A DNA stretch of 8,941 bases. Origin: an uncultured Chloroflexota bacterium (GTDB lineage: Bacteria > Chloroflexota > Dehalococcoidia > SAR202 > UBA11138). The DNA is taken from assembly GCA_913046025.1 (NCBI GenBank), contig CAJWRP010000061.1:1-8941 (forward strand), written 5' to 3'. The notes beneath the pieces are model-generated. The model did no database searches. It saw nothing but the letters and a program-made list of their open reading frames with translations, and was not told the DNA's origin. Each line of letters starts with the position of its first letter. Position 1 is the first letter of the stretch. Shown here in pieces: positions 6,105-8,941 of this stretch. A program made the translations under genes and the position numbers.

Positions 6105-7119
6105 TGGTCATGCTGATTCAAGCGCCCTAATTCGATTAGATGGGCTAAAGAAACATTATCCAGTCCTCAAGGGCATTGTCTTCCAGAAGACAGTAGGACT
6201 CGTGAAGGCCGTAGACGGTGTCTCCCTTTCCATTCCTGAAGGCCAGACCTACAGTCTGGTTGGCGAGTCCGGTTGCGGTAAGACGACCACGTCGCGCCAG
6301 ATCCTGATGGTTGAAGAACCCACCGAGGGGGAGATCTACTATCAGGGCACGGCCATGCATAAGTTCACTAACGAGCAGCGCAGGGATTTCCATTCCTCTG
6401 TGCAAGCAGTGTTCCAGGATCCCTGGAGTTCGTTGAATCCAAGAATGCGTGTGGACGCCATCGTCTCAGAGCCTCTTATTACTCACCAGAACCTGACCAA
6501 AGTAGAGGTAAAAAAACAGGTTGGCGAGCTACTCGAAGTAGTGGGCTTACACGCCTTCCATGCCGATCGCTATCCCCATGAGTTCAGCGGAGGCCAACGC
6601 CAACGCATCGCAATTGCACGGGCGCTATCAACGCGGCCCAAGTTAATGGTTCTGGACGAGCCGGTATCGGCGCTAGACGTATCCATTCGCGCCCAGATCC
6701 TGAACCTGCTTAAAGAATTGCAGGGAACCTATAACCTTAGCTACCTGCTAATTGCTCACAACCTAGCGACTGTTCGCTACATGAGCCACCGTGTAGGTGT
6801 TATGTACCTTGGCAAGATTATTGAAGAGGCCAATCCTCAGGACCTCTTTAACAACCCTTTGCATCCATATACAAAGGCTCTGATTTCAGCATCGTTGCCA
6901 GCGCATCCAAACCTCCAACGGGAGGAGATTGTCCTGACCGGGGAGGTACCTTCGCCTCTCGACCCACCTGCAGGCTGCACGTTCCATCCCAGGTGTCCTG
7001 TAGCCTTCGAGCCTTGCAATACTCAAATCCCTGTGATCCAAGAGGTAACGCCTGGGCACATCGTGAACTGCCACCTGTTTACAGGCGCAGAAGCGATAAG
7101 TTCAGCAGCAGCCAGCTAG
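6091..7119 (+). CDS. ABC transporter ATP-binding protein, DppF/OppF type
   Basis: A 342-residue cytoplasmic ATPase that pairs with the upstream one. ATG 6091 is chosen because GGAGG lies at 6082-6086 (4 nt away, a little short) and because the conserved strand LIRLDGLKKHYPV begins soon after. The in-frame ATG at 5947 would add 48 residues that are only the end of the previous gene read in another frame. Motifs are the LKG...VKAVDGVSL opening typical of OppF, Walker A GESGCGKT (58-65), Q-loop Gln109 with DPWSSLNPRM, signature FSGGQRQR (165-172), Walker B LMVLDE (185-190), SALD, and His223. The H-loop reads AHNLA where most relatives have SHDL. The C-terminal domain carries cysteines 296, 302, 309 and 327. 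Stop TAG 7117-7119 sits inside a small hairpin, 20 nt before the convergent gene. Confidence 0.94.
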   Translation: MVQTNGHADSSALIRLDGLKKHYPVLKGIVFQKTVGLVKAVDGVSLSIPEGQTYSLVGESGCGKTTTSRQILMVEEPTEGEIYYQGTAMHKFTNEQRRDFHSSVQAVFQDPWSSLNPRMRVDAIVSEPLITHQNLTKVEVKKQVGELLEVVGLHAFHADRYPHEFSGGQRQRIAIARALSTRPKLMVLDEPVSALDVSIRAQILNLLKELQGTYNLSYLLIAHNLATVRYMSHRVGVMYLGKIIEEANPQDLFNNPLHPYTKALISASLPAHPNLQREEIVLTGEVPSPLDPPAGCTFHPRCPVAFEPCNTQIPVIQEVTPGHIVNCHLFTGAEAISSAAAS

Positions 7120-7136
7120 CCCTTATACGAGGGCTA
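7117..7136. terminator. Small hairpin between convergent genes, possible weak bidirectional terminator
   Basis: TAGCCCT (7117-7123) pairs with AGGGCTA (7130-7136) around a 6-nt loop. The stem includes the stop codon of the ATPase gene and ends 3 nt before the stop codon of the minus-strand oxidoreductase. The position is right for a shared terminator, but neither side is followed by a T-tract, so intrinsic termination would be weak. Confidence 0.4.
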
Positions 7137-7139
7137 TGG

Positions 7140-8941
7140 CTACACCAAACGGCCTACGCTGTGACCCTCATAGACTGCAGCCTCCACTGTGCGAGGCTGT
7201 AAGCAGTCGCCAATGGCATGAAGGTCACTGACAGAGTCCTGTAGCGAACGGAACAGAGCGTCGTTTGCCACGCCCCCTGAAGCAAACACAACACTGTCCA
7301 CTCTTTCGATTACCCGCGTGGCATCTGTGAAAACGGAGTTAAAGGTACTTACTGTGTTTTCCCCTATCGACGACACCCCCGTGAGTGGCGTCATCTTCAC
7401 ACCTCGACGCAGTAGCTCCTCATACAAGTGCCTCCATACACCGGCCTGAATGTGCTCTCCCACGTAGGGCATGCCCGTTACGATTTCCACATCCTTGCCC
7501 TGCTTGGAGAGGTAGTTGGCCACATCGCATCCCAGTCTCATGCCCTGTGTGTCGATGACAACAACACTGTTCCCTACAGCCACGTCTGTCTCGAGCACCT
7601 GCCGCGCCGAGAGTACGTTGCCGCCCTCCGAACCAGGTATCTGCGGCACATAAGGTGTTGAGCCTGTGGCGATAACCACCGCATTGGCGCCGCGAGAAGT
7701 AACCATTTCCGCTGAAGCCTCGGTGTTGAGCAAAACTTCGACTTTCAATCTCCTAAGCTGGCCTTCTAAGAATCGAACTATCTCTCCGAATTCGGACCGC
7801 CCCGGTACAGAGGCAGCGACGTTTACTTGACCCCCTAGCCGATCGGATCTCTCCGCCAGGGTTACTTGATGTCCTCTTTCAGCAGCGACCCTGGCCGCCT
7901 CCATGCCCGCCGGACCACCTCCCACAATCAGGACACTCTTCTGAACAGCTGTCGGTGTGATTTCAGACCACTTCCCTTCCCGCCCAGACACCGGGTTGTA
8001 GATGCAAGTGATTGGCTGGCCGACAGCCTGGTGCCCCTTGCAACTCTCGTTGCAAGCAACACATGGTCGGATGTCACTGAGTAAGCCCTCTCTGGCCTTC
8101 CTAGGGAAGTGCGGGTCGGCAATGAGCTCTCTGGCCATGCCAACCATGTCCATTTGACCATCCACCAACATGCTTTCGGATAGCTGAGGGCTGTTCATAC
8201 GTCCCGCGCCTATCACGGGCAATTTAACCGTCGCCTTAATCTCTGCCGCCAATCCTGCAAACTCTCCCGGCTTGAAGTAGTGAGAGGGAATGATGCTGGC
8301 CGCGCTGTCCAGGTCGTAGTTCGTCCCTGCCGACACACTCACGTAGTCCAAGCTGCCAGTAGCCTCAAGCAAGGGAACTATACGCTTTAGGTCTGCCATA
8401 TTGAGGCCGTAATCCAGGTAGTCCTCTGTAACACGAATACCCAGAATCAGGTCTTTACCGAGTTGCTGCCTGGAGGTTTCTATGATCTCGTAGGCGAAGG
8501 TCAGCCTCTTTTCAAACGAGCCACCATACTTATCCGACCTCTGATTGCTAGCCTCCGCGAGGAACTGGGGGATGATGTTTCCAAAGGCTATTGATAGCTC
8601 AACTCCGTCAGCACCTGCCTCCCGCACACGCCGTGCGGCGTCACCAAAGGCTGTTACAAGCTCCCCCACCTCTTCCGTCGACATCTCGTGAGGCATCATT
8701 TGGCCGAAATGCAGAGATGGCGCGGGAATGGACGATGGCCCCACAGAGATATGCTCCAGAACTCCACCTGGGCTAGGAGAGCGTCTTCCGGCATGGGTGG
8801 CCTGCACCAGAAAAGGCACGCCGTACTCATGCGTAGCTTCCGCTATTTGCCTGAGCATGGGAATTACCTCGTCTGTAAACAGGTGCAGCGGGGCAACGCC
8901 CGTGGGGTGCACGCTTGCTGCCTCCGAAATAATCATGCCGG
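7140..8941 (-). CDS. Old Yellow Enzyme-type FMN/[4Fe-4S]/FAD oxidoreductase (2,4-dienoyl-CoA reductase / trimethylamine dehydrogenase family), N-terminus outside window
   Basis: Runs leftward from the window edge to TAG at 7142-7140. Codons before ATG 8936 stay open, and the visible start (GMIISEAASVHPTG) is the family's second barrel strand, so roughly 50 N-terminal residues are missing. Numbering from that Met (598 residues): the FMN-binding TIM barrel is 1 to about 280, with HAGR at 48-51, SDKYGGS at 134-140, GIRV at 166-169 and phosphate-binding GAGRM and GMARELIADP. Cysteines 292, 295, 299 and 311 (CxxCxxxC-x11-C) bind the [4Fe-4S] cluster. The FAD fold starts at GGGPAGMEAA (339-348), and AIGDCLQPRT (574-583) closes it. 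Family members reduce C=C bonds with NAD(P)H or oxidatively demethylate amines. Two motifs depart from the norm: the barrel segment ELSIAFGNIIPQFL (113-126) and the second dinucleotide fold VVIDTQGMRLGC (459-470). The substrate is therefore unclear. It is convergent with the importer operon. Confidence 0.9.
   Translation of the reverse strand, partial: GMIISEAASVHPTGVAPLHLFTDEVIPMLRQIAEATHEYGVPFLVQATHAGRRSPSPGGVLEHISVGPSSIPAPSLHFGQMMPHEMSTEEVGELVTAFGDAARRVREAGADGVELSIAFGNIIPQFLAEASNQRSDKYGGSFEKRLTFAYEIIETSRQQLGKDLILGIRVTEDYLDYGLNMADLKRIVPLLEATGSLDYVSVSAGTNYDLDSAASIIPSHYFKPGEFAGLAAEIKATVKLPVIGAGRMNSPQLSESMLVDGQMDMVGMARELIADPHFPRKAREGLLSDIRPCVACNESCKGHQAVGQPITCIYNPVSGREGKWSEITPTAVQKSVLIVGGGPAGMEAARVAAERGHQVTLAERSDRLGGQVNVAASVPGRSEFGEIVRFLEGQLRRLKVEVLLNTEASAEMVTSRGANAVVIATGSTPYVPQIPGSEGGNVLSARQVLETDVAVGNSVVVIDTQGMRLGCDVANYLSKQGKDVEIVTGMPYVGEHIQAGVWRHLYEELLRRGVKMTPLTGVSSIGENTVSTFNSVFTDATRVIERVDSVVFASGGVANDALFRSLQDSVSDLHAIGDCLQPRTVEAAVYEGHSVGRLV

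Noticed and set aside
7428..8776. Plus-strand open frames within the oxidoreductase gene
   Set aside because: The minus-strand protein has clear cofactor motifs throughout; the plus-strand frames show no family features.
1..8941. CRISPR arrays, tRNA or rRNA genes, insertion sequences and phage genes
   Set aside because: I looked for spaced direct repeats, cloverleaf-like segments, transposase motifs and terminal inverted repeats and saw none.

Overview
The window appears to join two unrelated genomes. Bases 1 to about 1400 are AT-rich (roughly 30-48% G+C in the lines I counted) and encode a two-component sensor kinase followed 8 nt later by a receiver-domain response regulator. Base composition, codon use and the lack of Shine-Dalgarno sequences suggest a Bacteroidota (Flavobacteriia-like) source. 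From about 1400 onward the DNA is about 50-57% G+C and uses GGAGG-type ribosome binding sites. It carries a complete-looking peptide/oligopeptide-type ABC importer operon and a convergent flavin oxidoreductase gene. This part resembles marine Chloroflexota of the SAR202 type, which is an inference from protein style and gene content and was not tested by any search. The window is best read as a metagenome contig with a chimeric join. The join lies within about 20 nt after the receiver domain and cuts both flanking genes.

Layout: (1) 1-1026, histidine kinase, 5' end outside the window. (2) 1035-about 1397, receiver domain, with a spurious out-of-frame tail running to 1514. (3) About 1406-3076, extracytoplasmic solute-binding protein (SBP_bac_5 type) that has lost its signal peptide at the join but keeps its Ala/Pro linker, encoded by a 9-bp tandem repeat. 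(4) 3077-3214, a 138-nt spacer with two hairpins, the second a strong G/C stem followed by a U-rich tract. (5) 3215-4180 and 4199-5083, the two DppB- and DppC-type permeases. (6) 5127-6104 and 6091-7119, the two DppD/OppD- and DppF/OppF-type ATPases, overlapping by 14 bp. (7) 7120-7139, a short convergent gap with a small hairpin. (8) 7140-8941 on the minus strand, a multidomain Old Yellow Enzyme-type FMN/[4Fe-4S]/FAD oxidoreductase running off the right edge.

How the genes work together: genes 3 to 6 make one importer, with the binding protein outside the membrane, two six-helix permeases in it and two ATPases on the cytoplasmic face. The hairpin after the binding-protein gene would let that subunit be made in excess over the membrane parts. 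The convergent flavoenzyme could act on an imported compound, but only proximity supports that. The enzyme is unusual in its active-site motif and in its second nucleotide-binding fold. I found no tRNA, rRNA, CRISPR, insertion sequence or phage genes.
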